DNA from: Arenibacter sp. ARW7G5Y1
Lineage (GTDB): Bacteria; Bacteroidota; Bacteroidia; Flavobacteriales; Flavobacteriaceae
Direction: 5' to 3'
Assembly (NCBI RefSeq): GCF_003201775.1
Contig: NZ_QJJZ01000008.1
Location: 1-64,000, forward strand
Length of the DNA stretch: 64,000 nt
Shown: one piece after another, positions 27,308 to 37,080 of the stretch
Layout of the letters: every line of letters begins with the position of its first letter
Numbering within the stretch: the stretch's first letter is position 1
Translations under genes and position numbers: made by a program
The notes under the pieces: generated by a model
What the model saw: only the letters and a program-made list of their open reading frames with translations
The model's database searches: none
Told to the model about the DNA's origin: nothing

Positions 27308-27315
27308 TAGTTTTG
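27308..27315 (+). promoter_or_regulatory. Possible -7 promoter box of pfkA
   Basis: TAGTTTTG fits TANNTTTG exactly and lies 16 bp before the pfkA ATG. No TTG stands at the usual distance upstream (the nearest is only 12 bp away), so the assignment is weak. Confidence 0.3.
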
Positions 27316-27330
27316 CTTTTTAAAATTTTT

Positions 27331-28317
27331 ATGGCTTCAGCAATAAAAAAGATTGGTGTTTTTACATCAGGAGGAGACTCACCGGGAATGAATGCTGCTA
27401 TTAGGGCAGTAGTGCGTACATGTGCCTATTTAAAGGTAGAATGCGTTGGTATCTATAGAGGATACGAAGGCATGATGGAAGGTGATTTTAAGGTAATGGA
27501 TGCCCGTAGTGTTAACAATATTATCAACAAGGGGGGGACAATCCTTAAATCGGCTCGTTGTTTACCATTTAGGACCAAGGAAGGTAGGCAAATTGCCTAC
27601 GATCAATTGAAAAAAGCAGGTATAGATGCATTTGTCGTTATTGGTGGGGATGGCAGCTTTACAGGTGCACTGACCTTTAATAAGGAATTTGACTTTCCGG
27701 TAATCGGTATCCCAGGTACCATAGATAACGATATTTTTGGTACAACCTATACTTTAGGATTTGATACAGCCTTGAATACGGCTGTTGAGTGTATAGATAA
27801 AATTAGGGATACGGCCAGTTCGCACAATAGACTCTTCTTTGTGGAGGTTATGGGCCGGGATGTTGGTCATATCGCTTTAAATGCAGGTGTTGGCGCCGGA
27901 GCTGAGGAGATTTTGATTCCGGAGGAAAATTTAGGTCTCGAAAGATTGTTGGAATCCTTGAAGCGCAGTAAGCAATCTGGAAAATCATCGAGTATAGTGG
28001 TGGTAGCGGAAGGGGATAAGACCGGTAAAAATGTTTTTGAACTAAAAGAATACGTAGAAGAACATCTTCCCATTTACGATGTACGTGTATCCGTTTTGGG
28101 ACATATGCAAAGAGGGGGGTCGCCATCTTGTTTTGATCGTGTTTTGGCGAGTAGAATGGGCGTTAAGGCAGTTGAAGCATTATTGGAAGGGAAAACTAAC
28201 TTAATGGTGGGGATACAGGATAATACAATTACCCTGACACCTATCAGTAAGGCAATAAAAGGACATACAAAAATTGATAAGGAGCTAATGAGGGTTTCCG
28301 ATATCATGACAACATAA
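27331..28317 (+). CDS. pfkA: ATP-dependent 6-phosphofructokinase
   Basis: The protein (328 residues from the ATG at 27331) has the ATP-type PFK signatures GVFTSGGDSPGMNAAIR, VIGGDGSFTGA, GIPGTIDNDI with the catalytic Asp, and GHMQRGGSPSCFDR. It phosphorylates fructose-6-phosphate in glycolysis. Nine residues allowed upstream of the chosen start are not family-like. gapA follows after 23 bp, a common glycolytic pairing in flavobacteria, so the two are co-transcribed. The GGDGS pattern indicates ATP rather than pyrophosphate as donor. Confidence 0.96.
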   Translation: MASAIKKIGVFTSGGDSPGMNAAIRAVVRTCAYLKVECVGIYRGYEGMMEGDFKVMDARSVNNIINKGGTILKSARCLPFRTKEGRQIAYDQLKKAGIDAFVVIGGDGSFTGALTFNKEFDFPVIGIPGTIDNDIFGTTYTLGFDTALNTAVECIDKIRDTASSHNRLFFVEVMGRDVGHIALNAGVGAGAEEILIPEENLGLERLLESLKRSKQSGKSSSIVVVAEGDKTGKNVFELKEYVEEHLPIYDVRVSVLGHMQRGGSPSCFDRVLASRMGVKAVEALLEGKTNLMVGIQDNTITLTPISKAIKGHTKIDKELMRVSDIMTT

Positions 28318-28322
28318 CTTAA

Positions 28323-29342
<1,020 letters not shown>

Positions 29343-29361
29343 TCTTATTGGGTAATAATTA

Positions 29362-29409
29362 AAAGAATCCTGAGATTAAGCAATATTTTGTTTATTTTCA
29401 GGATTCTTT
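29362..29409 (+). terminator. Hairpin terminator after gapA
   Basis: AAAGAATCCTGA (29362-29373) and TCAGGATTCTTT (29398-29409) are perfect 12-bp arms around a 24-nt AT-rich loop, followed by ATTAATAATC. The next gene starts 17 bp further on, so its promoter may lie within the loop. Confidence 0.65.
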
Positions 29410-29426
29410 ATTAATAATCTTGTTAT

Positions 29427-30278
29427 ATGATATTGATTGTAGATAGTGGTGCAACAAAATCGGATTGGATTGCCATGGATGGTGAGGGCAACCAATTGTT
29501 CATGACCCAAACTTTAGGATTGAGTCCTGAAGTATTGACACGTCCTGTAATCGAAGACCGTTTGGCCAATAATTTTGAACTTTCCAAGAATAGGAAAGAG
29601 GTTACCCACTTGTATTTTTACGGTGCCGGTTGTGGTACCGATAGAATGAAGAAGTTTTTAACAGAGATTTTTAATGATTTTTTTCCCAATGCCCAGGCAG
29701 AGGTTAAGGAAGATACCTATGCGGCCATATTTGCCACAACAAAAATAGGGCAGCACGGAATAGTGTGTATTTTAGGTACGGGTTCCAATTGCAGTTATTA
29801 TGACGGTGAGAAATTGCATCAAAAGGTTACCTCTTTGGGGTATATTCCTATGGATGATGGTAGTGGTAACTTTTTTGGAAGGAAATTGATCCGGGATTAT
29901 TACTTTAATAAAATCCCAATGGATTTGGCAACCAAGTTTGCAAAAGAATACAATTTGGATGCCGATGTAATCAAGGAGAACCTTTACAAACAGCCCAACC
30001 CAAATACCTATTTGGCCACTTTTGCCCGATTTATTGTAGAAAATAAAAACCACCCCTATTGCAGAGGGGTGATAGATAAGGGCTTTCAGCAGTTTGTGAA
30101 CAACTACATTATGCAGTTTGAATTGGCCACCAAGGTTCCCGTTAGTTTTGTGGGCAGTATTGCCTATTACCTACGTGAAGAACTGGCTACGGTAGTAGAA
30201 AGAAACGATCTGATCTTAGGTGTTATAAGGCAAAGACCCATTGAAGGTTTGGTCGAATTTCACAAAGGCTCTATTTAA
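29427..30278 (+). CDS. BadF/BadG-type N-acetylglucosamine kinase-like protein
   Basis: This 283-residue protein has the ASKHA-fold phosphate loop VDSGATKSDWIAMD at the start and the ATP-site segments VCILGTGSNCSYYDG and MDDGSGNFFGRKLI. It matches the BadF/BadG/BcrA/BcrD ATPase family in the version usually annotated as N-acetylglucosamine kinase, which phosphorylates amino sugars in the cytoplasm. The glycolytic genes just upstream and the distant nagB fit an amino-sugar role, but the substrate is inferred. The 3' end overlaps the convergent ridA gene by 8 bp. Confidence 0.82.
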   Translation: MILIVDSGATKSDWIAMDGEGNQLFMTQTLGLSPEVLTRPVIEDRLANNFELSKNRKEVTHLYFYGAGCGTDRMKKFLTEIFNDFFPNAQAEVKEDTYAAIFATTKIGQHGIVCILGTGSNCSYYDGEKLHQKVTSLGYIPMDDGSGNFFGRKLIRDYYFNKIPMDLATKFAKEYNLDADVIKENLYKQPNPNTYLATFARFIVENKNHPYCRGVIDKGFQQFVNNYIMQFELATKVPVSFVGSIAYYLREELATVVERNDLILGVIRQRPIEGLVEFHKGSI

Positions 30279-30651
30279 TAGCTATCATAGAAATTTCGAC
30301 ATTTACAAATTTTGGAAGATTGGCTACTTCAACAGTTTCCCTGGCTGGAGCGGTATCCGCATCAAAATAGGCGCTATATACTTCGTTTATTTGTGAAAAT
30401 TGGTGCATATCCTTTACGAAGATCGAGGATTTAACAACATTCTCAAAAGTCATTCCTGCCTCGGTAAGAATGGCTTTTAAGTTTTGCATGGATTGCTCGG
30501 TTTCCTTTTTAATATCACCTGATACCAACTCCCCGGTCTTTGGGTCAATGGGAATTTGCCCTGAGATATACAAAGTGTTTCCTGCCATTACGGCCTGGTT
30601 GTAAGGCCCTATTGGAGCCGGTGCATTGGTAGTGGTAATTATTTTTTTCAT
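30271..30651 (-). CDS. RidA family enamine/imine deaminase
   Basis: The 126-residue protein begins MKKIITTTNAPAPIGPYNQAV and contains LYISGQIPIDPKTGELV and TVEVANLPKFVNVEISMIA, the RidA/YjgF hallmarks. Family members hydrolyse reactive 2-aminoacrylate-type imines released by PLP enzymes. The arginine commonly needed for deaminase activity is seen in APARETVEV. The start at 30651 is chosen over an upstream in-frame ATG because the family begins here. Confidence 0.92.
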   Translation of the reverse strand: MKKIITTTNAPAPIGPYNQAVMAGNTLYISGQIPIDPKTGELVSGDIKKETEQSMQNLKAILTEAGMTFENVVKSSIFVKDMHQFSQINEVYSAYFDADTAPARETVEVANLPKFVNVEISMIAIK

Positions 30652-30676
30652 GTTATAATTGATTTTTATTTTCAGC

Positions 30677-31456
30677 TTATCTGCCTCCATTGGCCTGTAG
30701 ATCTATTAGGCACTCCGTACCAAAACTAGGGATTGCGCCGTTCTTGGCCGATAACATTTTGGCCATTCCCCATCCAAATTGTAGCTCTGCCCGCATTAGG
30801 CAATTCTGTTCGCTGCAATGACTCTTGGCTTCGGGGTCTTCATGTTCGTTCACAGACGTTGTTCCTAAGTTTACCAATCCAAATAAATGTCCGGCTTCGT
30901 GGTTTAGAGTTGCAGCTTCTACAGTGGAAGTACTGATCAACGAACTCCTGGAAGCCAGATTTCTTATTGTGGCTTCGTAAATTACCATGGAAGTGTTGCG
31001 GTATACGGCCCCCAGGGTTACCAGATCCTCATCTGGATTGTCGTCACTGGAGGTTGCATCGGTAAAATAGATATACAATCCTAAGGTGTCACCATTATTG
31101 TACACCGTCCTATTTTCTTTTTCCAAATCAAAGATTTCATTAATGGACAGGCTATCCTTTTGGGGTGAATCCAATTTCTTATAAATAATGCTTATGTTAT
31201 CCTTATAGGAACGCTCGTTGAGTAAGTCTACAAAATTGGAAACTGCTGTTTCCGTGGGGGCATAATTTGCTACATATGCAATTTCGATGGCCAAGTTCTT
31301 ATATTCGGAGTCGGAAAGCAAGTCGTTGGCGGAATCGCCCGGATCTTTTAGGTTGGCCGTTTTATCTACCTTTAGGGAGTCGCTGTCACTGGAGTCCTTG
31401 GAGCAACCTATGGTCAAGGCAAACGCCAACAAAAGCACTATGGGCAATTTCTTCAT
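30677..31456 (-). CDS. Metzincin-like zinc metalloprotease lipoprotein
   Basis: The 259-residue protein has a lipoprotein signal (MKKLPIVLLLAFALTIGC) followed by an Asp/Ser-rich linker. Near residue 185 it carries NHEAGHLFGLVNLG, the extended zinc motif HExxHxxGxxN. CxxxNCLM follows about 30 residues later and could be the Met-turn of a metzincin. That layout resembles archaemetzincin and similar peptidases, but the third zinc ligand is Asn in this register, or a later His, so activity is not certain. It sits 25 bp upstream of ridA and may be co-transcribed. Confidence 0.75.
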   Translation of the reverse strand: MKKLPIVLLLAFALTIGCSKDSSDSDSLKVDKTANLKDPGDSANDLLSDSEYKNLAIEIAYVANYAPTETAVSNFVDLLNERSYKDNISIIYKKLDSPQKDSLSINEIFDLEKENRTVYNNGDTLGLYIYFTDATSSDDNPDEDLVTLGAVYRNTSMVIYEATIRNLASRSSLISTSTVEAATLNHEAGHLFGLVNLGTTSVNEHEDPEAKSHCSEQNCLMRAELQFGWGMAKMLSAKNGAIPSFGTECLIDLQANGGR

Positions 31457-31514
31457 TATTGTAGTTTTTATTAAAGGCTGTAACTTTTAAGATAACGTCA
31501 AATATTCTTGGGTA

Positions 31515-32228
31515 TTACCTCAATTCCGTAAGTTTAGCCAGATAATCGTAATGTTTTCCTTGGCTTATAAGCTCACAAGATAAGTTATTTGCATTTGCTG
31601 CGCGTTGCAAAGTGTTATAGTCCAAATATAACCAATCCAGGGGCTCACTTTTTTCACCCTGATATTCCATTTCAAAGGAAACTTCCCCGTAGTAATTTTG
31701 ATTGTCAGGAATCCAATAGCCCCCATCCTCGTCCTCTTCGTACATATAAATGATATCACTGGAATCCAAGAGTATCTGACCCTTAGGTTGTAAGAGCGAT
31801 TTTAAATGTGAAAAAAAACGATCTATATTCTTTAACTTACCTACAATTCCTATACCGTTCATGAGCATCAAAAGGGTGTCGTATTTTTGAAGTTCAAAAT
31901 CCTGAATATCCTGTAACACAGTTTGCTCTATGCCCCTTTGTTTACAAGTTTCAATGGCTCCGGGCGATTGGTCCAGTGCGGTAACAGGGTAGCCCTTTTT
32001 TTGTAAATAGAGGCTGTGGCTGCCAGCTCCACAGCCAATGTCCAAGATACTGCCCTTGCAAAGCTTAAGGGCCTTTTGTTCCAAGGGGGGCATTTTCTTA
32101 AAGTCCCTAAATAAATAGGGGATGGGTATTATATCTTCCTCATCCAATGACGAATAGGTCTTGATGTCTTCAGAATAATTACCGGATTGATAATCCAAAA
32201 GTGCCTTGCCCAGAATGTCCTTAGCCAT
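31515..32228 (-). CDS. Class I SAM-dependent methyltransferase
   Basis: The 237-residue protein has SILDIGCGAGSHSLYLQKKG (motif I, about residues 59-78), VTALDQSPGAIE (motif II) and YDTLLMLMNGIGIVG (motif IV), a standard small-molecule methyltransferase core. No extra domain identifies the substrate. It is divergent from the YkgJ-type gene, with 63 bp between the chosen starts. Confidence 0.78.
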   Translation of the reverse strand: MAKDILGKALLDYQSGNYSEDIKTYSSLDEEDIIPIPYLFRDFKKMPPLEQKALKLCKGSILDIGCGAGSHSLYLQKKGYPVTALDQSPGAIETCKQRGIEQTVLQDIQDFELQKYDTLLMLMNGIGIVGKLKNIDRFFSHLKSLLQPKGQILLDSSDIIYMYEEDEDGGYWIPDNQNYYGEVSFEMEYQGEKSEPLDWLYLDYNTLQRAANANNLSCELISQGKHYDYLAKLTELR

Positions 32229-32291
32229 TTAAATTTGTTATTTACATGCAAATGTGGGACTTTTAACCAACTTTTAAAAGTTTATTCCACA

Positions 32292-32789
32292 ATGGATGAG
32301 GTAATAAGACAACTTCCCGAGCTGGCACAGGAAAAACATAGTGCGAATAAAAAATTCTTTGGCAAACTTCGAAAAAAACCACCAAAGGATTTGGACTATA
32401 TTATGCAGGACCTGCACGAGGCGGAGTTTAGGAAAACCGATTGCTTAAACTGCGCCAATTGTTGCAAGACCACGGGTCCCTTGTTTACCAATGCGGATAT
32501 AGAGCGTATTGCCAAGCATTTTAGAATGAAACCCCAGAAATTTATTGATCAATTTTTGAGGATGGACGAAGATAACGATCATGTGCTGCAAAGTGTTCCC
32601 TGTACCTTTTTGGGAGCCGATAATTACTGCTCCATTTATGATGTAAGGCCTAAGGCATGCCGTGAATTTCCGCATACGGATAGGAAAAAATTTCAACAGA
32701 TAAGTAATCTTACCTTAAAAAATGTGGCTATTTGCCCCGCGGCTTACAATATTGTGGAGGAAATGAAAAAAACAATTAAGTTAAAGTAG
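32292..32789 (+). CDS. YkgJ-family cysteine-cluster protein
   Basis: The protein (165 residues from the ATG at 32292) contains CLNCANCCKTTGP near residue 57 and later CTFLGADNYCSIYDVRPKACREFP, the two halves of the zinc/iron-chelating YkgJ domain (UPF0153). The metal and function are not established for the family. The frame stays open for 35 codons upstream, but that stretch overlaps the start of the divergent methyltransferase and is not conserved-looking. Confidence 0.85.
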   Translation: MDEVIRQLPELAQEKHSANKKFFGKLRKKPPKDLDYIMQDLHEAEFRKTDCLNCANCCKTTGPLFTNADIERIAKHFRMKPQKFIDQFLRMDEDNDHVLQSVPCTFLGADNYCSIYDVRPKACREFPHTDRKKFQQISNLTLKNVAICPAAYNIVEEMKKTIKLK

Positions 32790-32885
32790 GCAATTACGAA
32801 AATAAACACTGATTGTAGTAGGGCGGCCATAAATTACTTTTTGAAGGGTAATTATTTAACTACAACTATTTTGTAAATTTAGGCT

Positions 32886-33737
32886 ATGGAAGCCATTTAC
32901 AATTATTTTGAAACCATCCCTCCCGCACACAGAAGTGTTATTTTGGTTTCAGGGATTGCTTTTTTTTGGACATTGGAGTATATTATCCCCCTGTTTCAGT
33001 TAAAGTATAGCAAGCTAAAACATGCAGGGGTCAATCTTTTTTTCACCCTAACCACCATTCTTGTGAATATTCCCTTGGCCTTTTTGCTGCTAAAAACCAG
33101 TGATTGGACCATAGCCAATAATTTTGGGATTCTACAGTGGTTGCCCGTGATGCCCTTATGGGGTAAGGTGTTGTTGGGTGTAATGATGCTGGACTTTCTG
33201 AGTGCCTGGTTGGCCCATTGGGTAGAGCACAGGGTAAAGGTGCTTTGGGGGTTTCATCTTATACATCATACCGATCATGAAGTAGACACCACAACTGCCA
33301 ATCGGCACCACCCTGGAGAAAGTGTGGTGCGATTTATTTTTACTTGTTTCGGCACTTTTGTGGTAGGGGCTCCTATAGCCATCATTATGATATATCAGGC
33401 CCTTTCGGTTGTTTTGTCTCAATTTAACCATGCCAATATCTCATTGCCCAAAAAGCTGGATGAAGTCTTAAGCTGGGTTATTGTTTCGCCGGATATGCAC
33501 AAAGTGCACCACCATTATAAATTACCCTATACGGATAGTAATTATGGAAATATATTTTCCATTTGGGATAGACTTCTGGGAACCTTTATGAGATTGTCCA
33601 ATAATGATATTATATATGGGGTGGATACCTATCCCAATGAAAAGGAAAATTCAGATATAGGAGCATTGTTGAAAATTCCGTTCAAGCCATATAAATCACC
33701 GAAAAAAATGGATATAACATCCACGGATCAATTGTAA
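32886..33737 (+). CDS. Sterol desaturase/fatty acid hydroxylase family protein
   Basis: This 283-residue membrane protein has four or more hydrophobic helices and the di-iron histidine boxes HWVEHRVKVLWGFHLIHHTDH, NRHHPGE and HKVHHHY. These define the fatty-acid-hydroxylase superfamily, which hydroxylates or desaturates lipids such as sphingoid bases, sterols or carotenoids. The lipid substrate here is unknown; Bacteroidota make sphingolipids and flavobacteria carry carotenoids, so both are possible. Its last 10 bp overlap the convergent DUF1343 gene. Confidence 0.85.
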   Translation: MEAIYNYFETIPPAHRSVILVSGIAFFWTLEYIIPLFQLKYSKLKHAGVNLFFTLTTILVNIPLAFLLLKTSDWTIANNFGILQWLPVMPLWGKVLLGVMMLDFLSAWLAHWVEHRVKVLWGFHLIHHTDHEVDTTTANRHHPGESVVRFIFTCFGTFVVGAPIAIIMIYQALSVVLSQFNHANISLPKKLDEVLSWVIVSPDMHKVHHHYKLPYTDSNYGNIFSIWDRLLGTFMRLSNNDIIYGVDTYPNEKENSDIGALLKIPFKPYKSPKKMDITSTDQL

Positions 33738-34975
33738 AGTAAGTATTTGGTCCTTATTTTCTGGAATTGCTCAATATCCTTTTGCCAGGTTTTCTTTATT
33801 TCCTCTTGGGAAAGGCCACCTTCTATCTGCTTTTGTAGGTTTGCTGTACCGGCATGCTTGGTAAAACCACTTGTGTTAAAAAATAAGCTTTTGTCCTTGG
33901 TGTTTTTGTAGGCATCCAATATATAATCCAAATTAACGGTATTTATTTTAGGGGTATCGGCAAGGTCCTTGCCATAACATATTTTGCCGTTTTCTTTTGG
34001 GTCTTTCGATCCAAAATTCGGAGAAGGGGTATATCTGAAATTATATTTGGTACTGTCCATAAAGGAGGCGCCATACCGTTGAAACTGAAACTCGGTTCCA
34101 CGGCCTGCATTTACATTGGTCCCTTCAAACAATCCCAAACTGGGGTAGAGATAAATAGAGGTGTTATTGGGAAGGTTGGGGGAGGGCCTAATGGGTAAAA
34201 TATAATCTTTGTGGTGATGGTAGTTTTCCATGGGGATTACGGTCAGGTCGGCCACAATTTTGTTTTTCAGCCACCCTTCGTTATTGATCATGTTGGCATA
34301 TTCCCCTATGGTCATACCATAAACCAAAGGGATGTTGTTCAATCCCAAAAAGCCCCTGTGCGCGGTTTCCATGGTAGGGCCATCAACGTAATGCCCGTTC
34401 GGGTTGGGCCTGTCCAGGACAATCATGGGGATATTGTTTTCGGCACAAGCCTCCATGACCAATTGCATGGTAGCGATATAGGTATAGAAACGCACCCCTA
34501 CATCCTGTATATCGAAAAGTACAATGTCTATATGCTGCAATAGTTCTTTGGAAGGCTTTCTGTTTTTTCCGTACAGGGAGATTATGGGAAGTCCTGTTTT
34601 GTCATCCTTTCCATCGCTTACCTTCTCCCCGGCATCGGCTTCTCCCCGAAATCCGTGTTCGGGTGCAAATACCTGTTTAATATCTATGTTCTGTGACAAT
34701 AGGGAATCCACAATATGGGTATAGGATAAGGGTTGTGTATCCTTAAAGATTACACTGGTCTGATTGGCTACGATTCCTACTCTTTTTCCTTCAAGTAAAG
34801 GGAGGTAGGATGCAGTTCTGTTGGCTGCTATGATTATAGGGAGATCTGTAGCAAGGCTATCCTGTACCGCCACGGAATTAAGTGCTTTATTATGGGTTTT
34901 GGTGTGGTTTCCACAACTAGAAAGTGTAAAAAACAATAATAAAACTGTATTTTTGAAAATGGAAAAAACTGCCAT
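33728..34975 (-). CDS. DUF1343/NamZ-type exo-beta-N-acetylmuramidase lipoprotein
   Basis: The 415-residue protein has a lipoprotein signal with LSSC and the DUF1343 segments GKRVGIVANQTSV, FAPEHGFRGEADAGEKV, YGKNRKPS, FDIQDVGVRFYTYIATM and GRGTEFQFQRYGA. NamZ of this family is an exo-acting N-acetylmuramidase (GH171) in peptidoglycan turnover, which fits a periplasmic lipoprotein. Its ATG is only 3 bp from the start of the divergent permease gene, so its promoter must lie inside that gene. Confidence 0.88.
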   Translation of the reverse strand: MAVFSIFKNTVLLLFFTLSSCGNHTKTHNKALNSVAVQDSLATDLPIIIAANRTASYLPLLEGKRVGIVANQTSVIFKDTQPLSYTHIVDSLLSQNIDIKQVFAPEHGFRGEADAGEKVSDGKDDKTGLPIISLYGKNRKPSKELLQHIDIVLFDIQDVGVRFYTYIATMQLVMEACAENNIPMIVLDRPNPNGHYVDGPTMETAHRGFLGLNNIPLVYGMTIGEYANMINNEGWLKNKIVADLTVIPMENYHHHKDYILPIRPSPNLPNNTSIYLYPSLGLFEGTNVNAGRGTEFQFQRYGASFMDSTKYNFRYTPSPNFGSKDPKENGKICYGKDLADTPKINTVNLDYILDAYKNTKDKSLFFNTSGFTKHAGTANLQKQIEGGLSQEEIKKTWQKDIEQFQKIRTKYLLYN

Positions 34976-34978
34976 AAA

Positions 34979-36220
34979 TTGAATTTAGAATTTTTTATTG
35001 CCAAACGCCTTGTTACAGGTAAGGAGCATAAAATTAGTATTTCTGCACCAATAATAAAAATAGCTATTGCGGCCATTGCATTGGGGGTGATAATGATGTT
35101 GGTGGCTATTTCCACCGGGGTTGGTCTAAAACACAAAATACGGGAAAAGATAGCCGCCTTTAACGGCCACATCCAGATTTATAATTACGACAGCAATACC
35201 TCCGACGTGTCCAAGATCCCTGTTTCCCTTGATCAGGAATTTTATCCGGAATTTAAATCGGTCAGCGGGATACAGCATATTCAAGGGGTAGCCACCAAGG
35301 CGGGGATAATAAGAACCGAAGAGACTTTTGAAGGTATTTTGGCAAAAGGTGTTGGGGCGGATTACAATTGGAATGTTTTTAAGGAATTTTTAGTGGATGG
35401 CACCCTGCCCAATTTTACAGGGGAAATCAATGATGAGGCATTAATATCACAGGTTTTGGCCAAGCGTTTAAAATTGAAGACAGGGGATTCCTTCGTTGCT
35501 ATTTTCTTTAAGGAAGACGATGCATCCAAGATACCCAATCAAAGGAGATTTACTATTACGGGCATTTACGACAGTGGTTTTGAAGAGCTGGACGGCTCCT
35601 ATATTTTTATTGATCTGCGCCATATTCAACATATGAATAAATGGGCGGATAACGAAGTGGGAAACTTTGAAATCTTTGTGGACGATTTTGATGAAATGGA
35701 CAATAAGGCCAAGGAAATTTACGGAAAGACCTTGTCCAATCTGGATACTCAGACCATAAAGGACAAATATTACAGGATTTTTGAATGGCTTGGTCTTTTC
35801 GATTTTAATATAGCATTGATCATTGGTATTATGATTATTGTAGGAGGTATCAATATGATTACCGCCCTCCTTGTTTTAATTTTGGAAAGGACCCAAATGA
35901 TAGGTATTTTAAAGGCTTTGGGGTCGTCCAATTGGAGTATACGAAAGATATTTTTATACAATGCGGCTTACCTGATAGGTGTTGGTCTTGTGTTGGGCAA
36001 CATCATTGGATTGGGTATTATAGGGTTGCAATACAAATTCCGTATGTTCAAGTTTCCCAACCCCAAGGAGTATTATATAGATTATATTCCAGTGTACCTT
36101 GACGTGACGGCGGTGGTAGTCCTCAACATTGGCGTTTTGATTTTATGTTTGCTGATGTTGCTTTTGCCGTCCTATATTATTACTAAAATATCTCCCGTTA
36201 AGGCTATACAGTTCGAATAG
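34979..36220 (+). CDS. FtsX-like ABC transporter permease (LolC/LolE type)
   Basis: The 413-residue protein has one N-terminal membrane helix, a large periplasmic domain (about residues 45-270) and three C-terminal helices, with the FtsX signature around MNITALLVLILERTQMIGILKALG. This is the topology of LolC/LolE, permeases that release lipoproteins from the inner membrane to LolA. The start is TTG at 34979, giving NLEFFIAKRLVTGKE, as expected for the family; no ATG lies nearby in frame. The ATPase subunit (LolD type) is not in this window. Confidence 0.85.
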   Translation: MNLEFFIAKRLVTGKEHKISISAPIIKIAIAAIALGVIMMLVAISTGVGLKHKIREKIAAFNGHIQIYNYDSNTSDVSKIPVSLDQEFYPEFKSVSGIQHIQGVATKAGIIRTEETFEGILAKGVGADYNWNVFKEFLVDGTLPNFTGEINDEALISQVLAKRLKLKTGDSFVAIFFKEDDASKIPNQRRFTITGIYDSGFEELDGSYIFIDLRHIQHMNKWADNEVGNFEIFVDDFDEMDNKAKEIYGKTLSNLDTQTIKDKYYRIFEWLGLFDFNIALIIGIMIIVGGINMITALLVLILERTQMIGILKALGSSNWSIRKIFLYNAAYLIGVGLVLGNIIGLGIIGLQYKFRMFKFPNPKEYYIDYIPVYLDVTAVVVLNIGVLILCLLMLLLPSYIITKISPVKAIQFE

Positions 36221-36290
36221 AATATATTGTAAATTTTAAATCCCGAATCAATAACAAAGTGATGAATTTTCTCTTAAAAAGTATAAGCAA

Positions 36291-37070
36291 ATGGTAAAGC
36301 TAAACCTACAGGATCAGATTGTAACAATAGATGCAGGGGAATTGGTGGGCTATGCAGTTGCCGGCCATGAGTATATTCACCAAAAGGGCAGTCCGGGATG
36401 GCGTAATTCGGATACGGAAATGTTTCCAATTATAGGGCCTACCAATGAGGCAAATTTTAGGGTTACAACCCCTAAAGGTGCAGCTGTTCAGGATCAACAT
36501 GGTCTATTGAGGGAAATGGTATACCAACTCGTTTCCCAAACCAAAACCAAGTCCATCTTTAGGAAACAATATGTGTCAGGTACCGCAATCAAGAATTCCA
36601 AATTCCCCTCCAAATCCACGGAGGAATATTTGTCCTGGCCTTATAATTTTGAATTTACAAAGTCCTACGAGATTCTTGAAAACGGCCTAAGAATTGAATT
36701 CAAAATTACCGGGGAAGCAGGAATGCCTTTTATGTTGGGATATCATCCTGCGTTTAAACTATATTCAGAAAATATTTCCATTAGAGCCTCTGATCGTACC
36801 ATTGCCCTACAGGAGATACTCGATGCAGGCAATAGGGCCCTGCCGGTTTTGGACTGCAATTCCCTTACCTTGTCGGATGTAGGGGAGATTAATATAAAAA
36901 CTGAAGGCTTTGGGAATTTTATGTTGTGGACAGAAGTACCCAATATGCTGTGTATAGAACCCATTTCCTTTTATCCATATGCGGTAAGCCAGGAGGATTT
37001 GCACAACGGATTTCAGACGGTAAGTACGTCTGAAAGGATATTTTCGGTAATAATACAACCTAACCTTTGA
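36291..37070 (+). CDS. Aldose 1-epimerase family protein
   Basis: This 259-residue protein has the galactose-mutarotase fold features FPIIGPTNEANF, DQHGLLREM with the catalytic His, MLGYHPAFKLY and a late ML-CIEPISFYPYA. It resembles the LacX/YeaD-like branch rather than classic GalM. The likely role is interconversion of sugar anomers in the cytoplasm, as no signal peptide is present. It sits between the permease and the Crp/Fnr regulator on the same strand, 10 bp before the latter. Confidence 0.82.
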   Translation: MVKLNLQDQIVTIDAGELVGYAVAGHEYIHQKGSPGWRNSDTEMFPIIGPTNEANFRVTTPKGAAVQDQHGLLREMVYQLVSQTKTKSIFRKQYVSGTAIKNSKFPSKSTEEYLSWPYNFEFTKSYEILENGLRIEFKITGEAGMPFMLGYHPAFKLYSENISIRASDRTIALQEILDAGNRALPVLDCNSLTLSDVGEINIKTEGFGNFMLWTEVPNMLCIEPISFYPYAVSQEDLHNGFQTVSTSERIFSVIIQPNL

Positions 37071-37080
37071 AACGAATAGT

